33,476 nt of DNA from Leyella stercorea. GTDB taxonomy: Bacteria > Bacteroidota > Bacteroidia > Bacteroidales > Bacteroidaceae. Numbering within the stretch: position 1 is the first letter of the stretch; every line of letters begins with the position of its first letter. Of this stretch, positions 1 to 6,582 are shown in pieces. The translations under genes were made by a program, and so were the position numbers. A model generated the notes under the pieces. The model made no database searches. It saw nothing but the letters and a program-made list of their open reading frames with translations, and was not told the DNA's origin. The stretch lies in NCBI RefSeq assembly GCF_021531355.1, contig NZ_JADYTS010000034.1, forward strand, positions 1 to 33,476, given 5' to 3'.

Positions 1-10
1 GTGCATACCA

Positions 11-45
11 CTCCCCTCCCTACGGGGGAGGGGCCGGGGGTGGGG
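11..45. repeat. GC-rich intergenic hairpin downstream of the glycosylase gene
   Basis: CTCCCC at 11-16 can pair with GGGGAG at 25-30, followed by a G-rich stretch. It lies just past the stop of the minus-strand gene ending at 48. It could be a transcription stop for that gene or a dispersed host intergenic repeat. No U-tract follows it on the minus strand, so a terminator role is uncertain. Confidence 0.35.
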
Positions 46-47
46 CT

Positions 48-617
48 TTATAGGGCTAACAGCCTCCCATAATACTCCGCCTTCTTCTCAACCTTTAGCG
101 GATAAGCCCTTGAGCTGCTTGGCATTCGCCAAAGCCTCAACATTCTTCCTTCAAATTCAAACTCCACATATTCTCCTACACGTGGTTCGTCATTGATGTC
201 GAAACACTCGCGCAGCACGTCGGTAGCCTTCTGACCAGTTGTTACAATGGCTTCAAGACGGGGCAATGAGCGCACCATCGCCTTCAAGTCGGTAGGCTCA
301 ACCACTTCCAGGTCTTTGTCGGCAGCAGTGTTCTTCAGTCGGCGCACAGCCGTAGCGGTATCGTACATGCCAATGCCCTTGGCTGTGAGAAATTCGATGA
401 TTTCGTCCAGACGGAATGTCTTATGCTCAACATCCACAAAGTGGAGCTTGTCTGCAAAGAAACACAAGCCAAAGATTCGCCACATATCATTGGTGAAATT
501 GGGATAATAGAAATGCATAGACCAACGCTTCTCGGCTGGCGGGAAACTGCCAAGCATCAACAGACGACAGCCTTCGGGAAGAAAAGGCTTAAAGGGATGA
601 CGTTCAACTGGAAACAT
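48..617 (-). CDS. Uracil-DNA glycosylase superfamily protein (host gene)
   Basis: This 189-aa protein resembles the TDG/MUG/hypoxanthine-DNA-glycosylase branch of the uracil-DNA glycosylase superfamily, which removes deaminated or mismatched bases in base-excision repair. The visible signatures are an N-terminal LGSFPP motif (about residues 22-27) followed by FYYPN..N.MW, where family members have the catalytic loop and base-binding pocket, and a C-terminal MPSSSRAYP (about residues 165-173), which fits the DNA-intercalation motif. A central GIGMYDTA block is also typical. Length is normal for a single-domain enzyme. It lies outside the predicted prophage, on the host side of tRNA-Lys, and reads away from it. 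Superfamily assignment is secure; the exact substrate (uracil, hypoxanthine or G:T mismatch) cannot be told from sequence alone. Confidence 0.85.
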   Translation of the reverse strand: MFPVERHPFKPFLPEGCRLLMLGSFPPAEKRWSMHFYYPNFTNDMWRIFGLCFFADKLHFVDVEHKTFRLDEIIEFLTAKGIGMYDTATAVRRLKNTAADKDLEVVEPTDLKAMVRSLPRLEAIVTTGQKATDVLRECFDINDEPRVGEYVEFEFEGRMLRLWRMPSSSRAYPLKVEKKAEYYGRLLAL

Positions 618-752
618 ATTGAGTTTTGAATTTTGAGTTTTGAATTTTGAATTGTTCTCGGCTACGCCTGCGATTGTGAATTATTCAATTGTGAATTGGC
701 GCTTTGCGAGTTTTGAATTTTGAGTTTTGAGTTTTGAATTGCTATACATTAT
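618..752. repeat. AT-rich TTTTGAR intergenic repeat
   Basis: The gap upstream of the glycosylase gene consists largely of alternating GAATTTT and GAGTTTT units (about 618-653 and 709-741). They flank a segment with CAATTGTGAATT copies that can fold back. Such simple intergenic repeats are common in Bacteroidetes chromosomes. No gene is visible between 618 and 905. Confidence 0.6.
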
Positions 753-841
753 TATATATATAGCATTCACTGAATGCAGAACACAAAATTAATGAAATTA
801 ATCGGCAAAGGAGCAAAAAACTAAAGATTCTTAGCAATAAA

Positions 842-873
842 TTTGCAAGATACAAAAAAAGTACGTACCTTTG
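842..873 (+). promoter_or_regulatory. Bacteroidetes-type promoter of tRNA-Lys
   Basis: TTTG at 842-845 is followed after exactly 20 bp by TACCTTTG at 866-873. This matches the Bacteroidetes primary sigma consensus (TTTG at -33, TAnnTTTG at -7). Transcription would start near 880, about 25 bp before the tRNA. Confidence 0.8.
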
Positions 874-905
874 CACTCGCTTTTGAAACATAAGGCAAAC
901 ACGGA

Positions 906-978
906 GATCCGCTAGCTCAGTTGGTAGAGCACAACACTTTTAATGTTGGGGTCATGGGTTCGAGCCCCATGCGGATCA
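906..978 (+). tRNA. tRNA-Lys (anticodon TTT)
   Basis: A 73-nt cloverleaf with a 7-bp acceptor stem (GATCCGC 906-912 with GCGGATC 971-977), D-arm AGCTCAGTTGGTAGAGC, anticodon arm CAACA-CTTTTAA-TGTTG giving anticodon TTT, and T-arm GGGTTCGAGCCCC. The discriminator base is A978 and CCA is not encoded. Its 3' end faces the phage integrase, the usual arrangement when a tRNA gene is the integration target. Confidence 0.95.
940..978 (+). other. Putative left attachment site in the 3' half of tRNA-Lys
   Basis: Tyrosine integrases commonly recombine within the anticodon or T-arm of a tRNA gene, and the integrase starts only about 300 bp downstream. The second copy of this segment (attR) would lie beyond the right edge; I found no copy inside the window. 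The exact core is inferred, not seen. Confidence 0.4.
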
Positions 979-1007
979 CATATAGCACATTTTGCATTAC
1001 ATCTGAT

Positions 1008-1050
1008 AATACCGATAACAGCTTCTCAATCAAGCCGTTATCGGTATTTT
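1008..1050 (+). terminator. Intrinsic terminator after tRNA-Lys
   Basis: A perfect 12-bp stem (AATACCGATAAC at 1008-1019 with GTTATCGGTATT at 1037-1048) has a 17-nt loop and ends in TTTT. It would end the tRNA transcript and insulate the integrase region. Confidence 0.75.
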
Positions 1051-1183
1051 GCTTCGTGTAAGTTGTTGATTACAAACGGGTTAAATATATATACGTGTGC
1101 ATAAAACGTTTTACATCGCAACGTTCGGGTACACCTGCATACATCGGCTTTCCGCGCATCTTGAATGCAATTTTGACACAAAA

Positions 1184-1230
1184 GTATTACTAATGTATTA
1201 CCAAATGCCCAAAAATGTATTACCAAATGC
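1184..1230 (+). promoter_or_regulatory. Helically phased GTATTAC iterons upstream of integrase
   Basis: GTATTAC occurs at 1184, 1195 and 1217, offsets of 11 and 22 bp. The last two sit in a perfect 17-bp direct repeat (1192-1208 and 1214-1230). The position between the presumed attachment site and the integrase start fits integrase arm-type sites or operators for a regulator. A GCATTAC variant lies at 994. Function is inferred from arrangement only. Confidence 0.55.
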
Positions 1231-1279
1231 GTGTTCCTGTTCCCGATACATTATAAACACCTTTAAAGATTTATGCATT

Positions 1280-2416
1280 ATGGCAATTTTGAAATTTAAC
1301 ATTGTTTATGACAGAAAGCACGCCACGGAAGAAGGAAAGCCCGGTTCTGTGGAAATAAGGTTCAGTCTGAGTCGCAAGCAGAAGTACTTCGCGACTGGCA
1401 TAAGAATCGCCCCTAACGAGTGGGACAATAACAAAAACAAGGTCGTCCGCCGTCCCGACAAAGACGAATTGAATAAGCGTCTTGCAGTTCTCTGCACAAA
1501 GGCCGACAAAATTGTGAGCAAGTCTTACAGCGACGACAACTTCGATTTCAACTCTATCACCAAGCTCTATCAAGGCGAACGTGCCGAGGAAATGGATTTC
1601 CCTACCTACTGTGAACAGCGTACCCTTAAGCGGCATGTGTCTGAAAGCACTAAGACTCGCTATCGTGTCTTCACTCGCTTCTTGCGCTCGTGGGGCAAGA
1701 TAGTTTCCTTCGCTGACCTTACCGTCGCCAATGTCCGTGCGATGGACGAATATTTGCATACTCGCGAGATAGGGCAGTCCACCATCTACAACTATCACAA
1801 GTATCTGAAACTCTTCATTAACGATGCAGTCATTGATAACCTTGTGCAGGAAAATCCGTACCGTCGCCTTAGCTTCAAGATAAGCCGTGGCGACAAGAAG
1901 TATGTCGATTGTCTCACAGTCGAGCAGTTTGATGCCGTCCGCAATCTCACCGTTTCCACGGCTCACCTCTGCAAGGCTCGCGACCTTTTCCTATTCCAGT
2001 GTTACACCGGGCTTGCGTATGCTGACCTCATGGCGTTCGACTTCAACGAGTGCGACCTTATCGACGGTAAGTATTTTTATCACGACCGCCGTGCCAAGAC
2101 TGACGTTGATTTCGTACTTCAGCTTCTCCCCCAGGCTGTCGATATACTCACCAAGTACAAGAACAAGCTGCCCATGCTCTCAAATCAGCGCTACAACGAC
2201 TATCTTAAAGTCATAGGTTCTATGATAGGTGTAGACAATCTTCATTCTCACATGGGGCGAGCCACGGCAGCTACGATGTTCCTCTCCAAGGGAATGCCTA
2301 TCAATGTTGTGTCTAAGGTTCTCGGACATACCAATCTTCGCCAGACACAACGCTACGCACGTACGCTGTCCCGTGACGTACGCTCGGCATTCAATAACAT
2401 CGAAGACAAATTCTAA
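1280..2416 (+). CDS. int: Phage integrase, tyrosine recombinase family
   Basis: A 378-aa site-specific recombinase expected to integrate and excise the phage at the neighbouring tRNA-Lys. An N-terminal arm-binding/SAM-like region (about residues 1-100) and a core-binding domain (about 105-195) precede the catalytic domain (about 205-378). Visible catalytic elements are K273, the H324-x-x-R327 box (HMGR), H350 in LGH and the nucleophile Y359 in RYA. The position of the first catalytic arginine is occupied by alanine (TGLA, A246), a substitution I associate with Bacteroidetes recombinases. The ATG at 1280 is chosen over the upstream in-frame start at 1097 because the extra 61 residues are not family-like and cover the GTATTAC repeats. 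A terminator follows at 2428-2458. Confidence 0.93.
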   Translation: MAILKFNIVYDRKHATEEGKPGSVEIRFSLSRKQKYFATGIRIAPNEWDNNKNKVVRRPDKDELNKRLAVLCTKADKIVSKSYSDDNFDFNSITKLYQGERAEEMDFPTYCEQRTLKRHVSESTKTRYRVFTRFLRSWGKIVSFADLTVANVRAMDEYLHTREIGQSTIYNYHKYLKLFINDAVIDNLVQENPYRRLSFKISRGDKKYVDCLTVEQFDAVRNLTVSTAHLCKARDLFLFQCYTGLAYADLMAFDFNECDLIDGKYFYHDRRAKTDVDFVLQLLPQAVDILTKYKNKLPMLSNQRYNDYLKVIGSMIGVDNLHSHMGRATAATMFLSKGMPINVVSKVLGHTNLRQTQRYARTLSRDVRSAFNNIEDKF

Positions 2417-2427
2417 GCAATACCACA

Positions 2428-2458
2428 CAGTGACCCTTGGAGAGTCGCTGTTTTTTTT
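2428..2458 (+). terminator. Intrinsic terminator of the integrase gene
   Basis: CAGTGAC (2428-2434) pairs with GTCGCTG (2444-2450) with one G-T wobble, followed directly by eight T residues. It starts 11 bp after the integrase stop codon. Confidence 0.85.
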
Positions 2459-2504
2459 ATTTTTCCCACAGACGAATCACCGCAATACATATCCTCTTGT
2501 ACGT

Positions 2505-2512
2505 TAAATTTG
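2505..2512 (+). promoter_or_regulatory. Bacteroidetes -7 element of the lysis cassette
   Basis: TAAATTTG fits TAnnTTTG perfectly and ends only 4 bp before the holin ATG at 2517. The predicted transcription start would fall on or very near the start codon. I see no good TTTG about 20 bp upstream. Confidence 0.5.
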
Positions 2513-2516
2513 CGGT

Positions 2517-2981
2517 ATGAACGATATTAGGAGTGTTATAATAGCAGTTGCCGGGGCGTTCTTCGCCCTTATAAGTCCCATTCAGGACTTTATGCTCGGC
2601 ATGCTCATCTTATTTGTGTTGAATTTCGCCTTCGGCTGGCTGGCTGCCATATTCAACGGTGAGGATTGGTCGTGGCGCAAGGCTGGCATGTGTTTCATCT
2701 ATTGCCTTATCTTCTTCGCTACGGCAGCATCGATGTTCATCGTCGGGCACTTTATGCACACCGAAGAACAAGCACTCGTCTGCGTCAAATACGTTTGTTT
2801 CGCTGCCATTTATCTTTTTGGCACCAACATAGTACGCAACTGGCGAAGTCTATGCACACCTGGCTCAACATGGCACAAGCTCACATCGCTTCTCTATTAT
2901 ATTCTTACAGTTAAGTTTGTGGAGAAATTCGAGATATTCAAACATTTATCACCCGAACCAAATAACGACGAAACAAAATGA
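2517..2981 (+). CDS. Holin-like membrane protein
   Basis: A 154-aa integral membrane protein with about four hydrophobic segments (roughly residues 5-20, 25-45, 56-77 and 86-105) and a charged C-terminal tail. It sits directly before a GH19 endolysin, with a 4-bp stop/start overlap (ATGA at 2978-2981), and before a spanin candidate. This is the classical order of a lysis cassette. Its inferred role is to permeabilise the inner membrane and let the endolysin reach peptidoglycan. The family resembles holin-like proteins of Bacteroidales prophages; assignment rests mainly on topology and context. The transcript may be nearly leaderless. Confidence 0.7.
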   Translation: MNDIRSVIIAVAGAFFALISPIQDFMLGMLILFVLNFAFGWLAAIFNGEDWSWRKAGMCFIYCLIFFATAASMFIVGHFMHTEEQALVCVKYVCFAAIYLFGTNIVRNWRSLCTPGSTWHKLTSLLYYILTVKFVEKFEIFKHLSPEPNNDETK

Positions 2982-3535
2982 AGATAACACGACAGCAACT
3001 CATTCAGATAGCTCCTGCTTCCGAGCCTTATGTTGACAAGTATATCAACTATATCAACGGCTATGCAGAAGCCTTTCATATTACCACTCCTCTTCGCATG
3101 TGTCACTATCTTGCACAGATTCTCCACGAGTCTGCCTGCCTAAAGCACACCGAAGAACAAGGCCCTACCCATTACTTCGACAGGTACGATACCGGACGAC
3201 TCGCCAATAGACTCGGCAATACCCCACAGAAGGATGGCGACGGATACAAGTATCGAGGTCGTGGACTTATCCAAATCACAGGACGTGCCAACTATACTGC
3301 TTACAATAATTCGAAGTATTGCAAGGGCGATGTTGTCAACCATCCTGAACTCCTCGCAAAGCCTCTCGGTGCTGTCAAGTCTTCTATGTGGTTCTTCGAC
3401 TCACATAATCTCAACAAGTATGCCGACAAGGACGACATCGTCAAGATAACCAAGGTTATCAACGGTGGCACCAATGGACTCGAACAGCGACGTGCATTCC
3501 TTGATAAGGCAAAGAATTTTCTTCTTGAAAAGTAA
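2978..3535 (+). CDS. GH19 chitinase-like endolysin
   Basis: A 185-aa muralytic enzyme of glycoside hydrolase family 19, which in phages cleaves glycan strands of peptidoglycan. Visible family features are the catalytic region AQILHES (E51) with a second acidic cluster EEQG (E59/E60), the signature YRGRGLIQITGRANY (residues 92-106), and INGGTNGL..R near residues 161-172. No signal peptide is present, consistent with holin-dependent release. It overlaps the holin by 4 bp, implying translational coupling, and is followed 4 bp later by the spanin candidate. A single catalytic domain fills the whole protein; no separate cell-wall-binding domain is evident. Confidence 0.92.
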   Translation: MKITRQQLIQIAPASEPYVDKYINYINGYAEAFHITTPLRMCHYLAQILHESACLKHTEEQGPTHYFDRYDTGRLANRLGNTPQKDGDGYKYRGRGLIQITGRANYTAYNNSKYCKGDVVNHPELLAKPLGAVKSSMWFFDSHNLNKYADKDDIVKITKVINGGTNGLEQRRAFLDKAKNFLLEK

Positions 3536-3539
3536 GTCT

Positions 3540-3998
3540 ATGAACAAAAACGATAAAGAACAGCGTGATTGGCTTCAATCAATGGTTAGCGACTTCTATC
3601 TATTTGTTGTGATAATGACTATCTGTATAGGCTTTATCATGTGCTGCTCTGCTTGTTCCTCCTCCCGACCCGTAGTCCTCGAACGTACCCTTCACGATAC
3701 GGTGCATGTCAACAATATCCGCCTTGACAGCGTCTATATGCACGACTCCATTTACTTCGAGTCCATTGTCAAAGGCGACACTGTTTATCTCACCAAGGTG
3801 ATTACCCATTGGTGCAACCGTATTTCTATCAAGCACGATACTGTCTACGCTGCCAGAGAGAATAAGACGGAAATCCCCGTCCCGGTAGAACGTAAGCTGC
3901 CATTATGGAAGCAGCTCGCCGCGCCTCTCTATCCGATAGTCTTTATTATTATAATAGGTATAATAAGCATGATATGGCTTATACATAGAAAGAAATAA
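3540..3998 (+). CDS. Candidate unimolecular spanin (lipoprotein plus C-terminal TM)
   Basis: A 152-aa protein with a hydrophobic N-terminal stretch (about residues 21-34) ending in a lipobox-like CSAC (C39), a periplasmic-looking middle with repeated HDTV/HDS segments, and a C-terminal membrane helix (about 131-147) followed by HRKK. An outer-membrane lipoprotein end plus an inner-membrane end in one chain is the architecture of u-spanins such as T1 gp11, which fuse the two membranes at the last step of lysis. It lies third in the holin-endolysin cassette, where spanins occur. The ATG at 3540 is preferred over the in-frame upstream start at 3465, which overlaps the endolysin. The N-terminal segment could instead be a plain signal anchor. 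Confidence 0.65.
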   Translation: MNKNDKEQRDWLQSMVSDFYLFVVIMTICIGFIMCCSACSSSRPVVLERTLHDTVHVNNIRLDSVYMHDSIYFESIVKGDTVYLTKVITHWCNRISIKHDTVYAARENKTEIPVPVERKLPLWKQLAAPLYPIVFIIIIGIISMIWLIHRKK

Positions 3999-4002
3999 CC
4001 TC

Positions 4003-4305
4003 ATGGGAGTCCTCTTAAAGTCCATCCGCAAGATTCTCGTCGAACTTATCGACCGCATCGACAGTGGCGAATGTGCCACCACCGACGAGCAGGAACGCAT
4101 GTTCCTCGACCTCTGCACGATGATTGCCGACAAGGAACGTCGTGTCTCCAAGTACGAGGCTTGCCGTTACCTCAATATGTCCCGCGCAAAGTTCGACCGC
4201 TACGTATCCGAAGGACGCATCCCTCACGGGCGCAAATCCCCGGGATTCAAGGAACTCTCATGGAGTCTTGCCGAACTCGATAGTTGTAAACTAAATAAGT
4301 GTTAA
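4003..4305 (+). CDS. Small helix-turn-helix protein, excisionase-like
   Basis: A 100-aa protein with an N-terminal helical region and a predicted winged or MerR/AlpA-type helix-turn-helix at about residues 49-72 (YEACRYLNMSRAKFDRYV), followed by EGRIPHGRK and a W..ELD tail. This is the layout of excisionase-like or DNA-invertase-accessory proteins seen in Bacteroidales mobile elements. It starts 4 bp after the spanin gene and ends before a strong terminator, so it is the last gene of the lysis transcript. A role in recombination directionality or in regulating this operon is possible, but neither is shown by the sequence. Confidence 0.65.
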   Translation: MGVLLKSIRKILVELIDRIDSGECATTDEQERMFLDLCTMIADKERRVSKYEACRYLNMSRAKFDRYVSEGRIPHGRKSPGFKELSWSLAELDSCKLNKC

Positions 4306-4337
4306 CGTTTAATTTTTTGTCATAATCGTTTTTGTAG

Positions 4338-4367
4338 CCGTTCTGTTGCGATAACAGAACGGTTTTT
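4338..4367 (+). terminator. Strong intrinsic terminator after the lysis operon
   Basis: A perfect 10-bp stem (CCGTTCTGTT 4338-4347 with AACAGAACGG 4353-4362) with a 5-nt loop and a T5 tract. It ends the 2517-4305 transcription unit. Confidence 0.92.
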
Positions 4368-4423
4368 CTTTGAGCATCATCTTCCTCATTTGAGCATCGT
4401 TAGGCGACACCTTATATAATAAG

Positions 4424-4431
4424 TAAATTTG
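4424..4431 (+). promoter_or_regulatory. Bacteroidetes -7 element for the 4475-8244 operon
   Basis: TAAATTTG matches TAnnTTTG. With the terminator just upstream and an open reading frame starting at 4475, it likely drives the next gene group with a leader of about 40 nt. That leader contains a short CCCAA..TTGGG fold. A clear -33 TTTG at correct spacing is not visible. Confidence 0.55.
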
Positions 4432-4474
4432 CTTCAAGTCCCAATGTTGGGGCGAAACCTAAACTTTTATTATT

Positions 4475-5413
4475 ATGTCTGAAACAAAAACTTATGTATT
4501 CGGCAATGATGGCCAGTGCGGTGGCGGTATGATGTCGCTTCTTGCTCCTCTCCTCCAGCGCAACGGTCTCGACCCTAATCTCCTTCTTGCAATGAACAAG
4601 AACGGCAACGGATGGGGTGACGGTAGCGGTTTTATGTGGGTTATCTTCCTCTTCTTCCTCATGGGCTGGGGCGGTAACGGTTGGGGTGGATTCGGAGGCA
4701 ACGGACGTGGTGCCATAGCCAACGAAATCAACAACGACTACGGACGCTCTCTGCTCATGGACGCTATCGGTGGCAACCGCAACGCTCTGTCCAATCTCGC
4801 TACCCAGCTCAACTGCACCGAAGGACAGATTCAGTCGGCTATCTCGGCTCTCACCTCACAGGTTCAGTCTGTAGGCAATCAGGTTGGTATGTCTGGCATG
4901 CAGACCATCAATGCTCTCCAGCAGGGCAACATGCAGATTGCACAACAGCTTGCTGATTGTTGCTGTCGTACAAACAATGCCATTACAGCTTTGGATGGCA
5001 ATCTCAAATTGTCTATTTGTCAGCAAACGCATCAGATTAACGACACAGCAAACACAAATGCTTTGATGTTGCGTGATGCAGGTCAGAACAATACTCAGGC
5101 TATTATGGGTAAACTTGACCAAATACAGGCACAGGCATTACAAGACAAACTGGATGCACTTCGTGAGAAAAACAGCTCTCTTTTGGCACAACTTTCAAAC
5201 GAGCATCAGACGCAGGCATTGCAGGCATACCAGGCACAGTTGGTTGCTCCGCTTGGAAATGCCCTCGGAGTATTACAGAAGGAAGTGGCGGGTATTAAGT
5301 GCAAGCTCCCAGATACAGCAACAGTCCAGTATAGTCCCGTGGTTGGCGTCCCTACTTGTGTTGCTGCTCAAATGGGCTTATACGGAGCTAACGGGACCGG
5401 ATTTTGGGGATAG
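4475..5413 (+). CDS. Gly/Trp-rich coiled-coil phage protein, function unknown
   Basis: A 312-aa protein with a striking layout: a Gly/Asn-rich N-terminus, a short hydrophobic segment (about residues 52-65), a GWGGNGWGGFGGNG stretch (about 64-77), a helical Gln/Asn-rich middle with a CCCR motif near residue 163, a likely coiled coil (about 205-265) and a C-terminal Cys-containing tail ending in GFWG. Proteins of this design are common in gut phages, but I know of no established function. A virion or ejection role is a guess. It heads the operon after the 4424 promoter. Base composition shifts to more A/T-rich codons from about 4950 to the end. The stop codon is 4 bp from the stop of the convergent HNH gene. 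Confidence 0.75.
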   Translation: MSETKTYVFGNDGQCGGGMMSLLAPLLQRNGLDPNLLLAMNKNGNGWGDGSGFMWVIFLFFLMGWGGNGWGGFGGNGRGAIANEINNDYGRSLLMDAIGGNRNALSNLATQLNCTEGQIQSAISALTSQVQSVGNQVGMSGMQTINALQQGNMQIAQQLADCCCRTNNAITALDGNLKLSICQQTHQINDTANTNALMLRDAGQNNTQAIMGKLDQIQAQALQDKLDALREKNSSLLAQLSNEHQTQALQAYQAQLVAPLGNALGVLQKEVAGIKCKLPDTATVQYSPVVGVPTCVAAQMGLYGANGTGFWG

Positions 5414-6166
5414 TCGCCTATACTTCAATAGGAACGGTGTTCTTTGACTTGTTGATAAGAGATTCATAGTCGGATAGATACATCCATTTGTATCCTTTAT
5501 GAGTGCAATAATATTTTGTACCATTACAGACTCTGGCGATAGAAGAACTCATAAATCCTAACTTTTCAGCTTCTCTCATGTGATTAAATTTATATACCAC
5601 TTTGCCGTTTTTGATAGCGACAACTGGTTTCCATAAATGTTTTTTTACAAGAGAATAACGTTTGTTGGTTATCGGATTCATAGTATTTTCCGAGTATGTC
5701 GCCCATCGGAGATTATTAACATGGTTATTAGATGGATTTGTATCAATGTGGTCAACACATGGTTTACTATAAGGGTTTGGCAGGAATGCCTCGGCAACGA
5801 GTCTGTGAACTTTTGTCGATTTCTTAGAGTGATCAAGTTTATACAACAGTACAATTTTGTACCCAAGTTTTTGAGTGGCTTGGTTTAGAATTCTACCTTT
5901 CACAGGTATACTATAAACCTTACCTGTCTTGCTTGTACGTTGGTATTCTCGGGGAAATGCATATATACGACCAAGAGAAGAGACCATATAAAGCCCTTCA
6001 TATCCGACAACATCACGCCATTCCTCACCATCTAAGGTGATACTTTTAATAAAATCTTGATTGTTCATATCTGTCAACTTTTTTAAATAACGTGTCAACT
6101 AAAGAAAAGGGAAGAGGCGTTGACATACCTCTTATCAATGAGTTAATTACTCTCATCTATCCCCAA
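5404..6166. repeat. Nested inverted repeats flanking the HNH endonuclease gene
   Basis: TTGGGGATAG at 5404-5413 is matched in inverse orientation by CTATCCCCAA at 6157-6166. Inside it, TTGATAAGAG at 5452-5461 is matched by CTCTTATCAA at 6129-6138. Both pairs are perfect 10-mers, in the same nested order, bracketing the antisense gene. They may mark the ends of the inserted segment or be chance matches. Confidence 0.4.
5418..6068 (-). CDS. HNH homing-type endonuclease (NUMOD4-HNH-NUMOD1)
   Basis: A 216-aa free-standing HNH endonuclease. A NUMOD4 DNA-binding module spans about residues 17-60 (W..VVGYEGLYMVSSLGRI). The HNH_3 nuclease core spans about 87-130 (VHRLVAEAFLPNP, then VDHIDTNPSNNHVNNLRW, with D106, H107, N115 and N119). 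A NUMOD1/IENR1-like module spans about 147-197. Such enzymes nick or cut target DNA and promote their own spread between related phages. It is antisense to the flanking plus-strand operon and inserted between two of its genes. The ATG at 6068 is preferred to an upstream in-frame TTG at 6098. Two AGTTGACA direct repeats and a GTTGACA inverted copy lie just upstream and may be regulatory. Confidence 0.93.
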   Translation of the reverse strand: MNNQDFIKSITLDGEEWRDVVGYEGLYMVSSLGRIYAFPREYQRTSKTGKVYSIPVKGRILNQATQKLGYKIVLLYKLDHSKKSTKVHRLVAEAFLPNPYSKPCVDHIDTNPSNNHVNNLRWATYSENTMNPITNKRYSLVKKHLWKPVVAIKNGKVVYKFNHMREAEKLGFMSSSIARVCNGTKYYCTHKGYKWMYLSDYESLINKSKNTVPIEV

Positions 6167-6205
6167 TGCAAAGTTAATAATTAATTTTTAAAGGAAGAAA
6201 TAATT

Positions 6206-6556
6206 ATGACACCTATTTGGAATTATCCCTTCTCATGGGTCAACCGCCGTGGTTCCGCTGCCGTGGCTTCCACTGCCGTAGCGGTGTCTGCTACAGCAGT
6301 CACGTTCTCCTTCCGCAACCATGCCTTTGCTTCGGCTAATTATCGCGGAACGGTCTTCGTCAAGCTGGCTCAGGCTATCCCTACGGGAACTACCGGCATG
6401 CTCCCTATTCTCTTCGAGACGAACGGGGCTACCCAAGCCGTAACCAAGTACAACGGCGCCCCTCTTACCGTCGCCGACCTCCCAGGCACTGGCATTTACC
6501 AGTTTTGGTTCGAGCGCGACACTAACACCCTTCAGCTCATGACGGGTATTGTCTAA
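6206..6556 (+). CDS. Small conserved phage protein, unknown function
   Basis: A 116-aa protein starting with a WNYPFSWVN segment, then an Ala/Val/Thr-rich stretch and a C-terminal region of predicted beta strands (YQFWFERDTNTLQLMTG). No catalytic motif or membrane helix is convincing. An A/T-rich leader with AAAGGAAG precedes the ATG. It lies in a run of small genes between the lysis cassette and the tail-fibre module, a position often held by accessory virion proteins. I do not recognise a family with known function; a small virion decoration or head-associated protein is one possibility. Confidence 0.7.
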   Translation: MTPIWNYPFSWVNRRGSAAVASTAVAVSATAVTFSFRNHAFASANYRGTVFVKLAQAIPTGTTGMLPILFETNGATQAVTKYNGAPLTVADLPGTGIYQFWFERDTNTLQLMTGIV

Positions 6557-6582
6557 CCTATTCTTAAAAGAAAGGATTTCTT

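Noticed and set aside
1097..1279. Longer integrase start at 1097
   Set aside because: The added 61 residues are Cys-rich and unlike integrase N-termini, and the stretch contains the phased GTATTAC repeats, better read as regulatory DNA.
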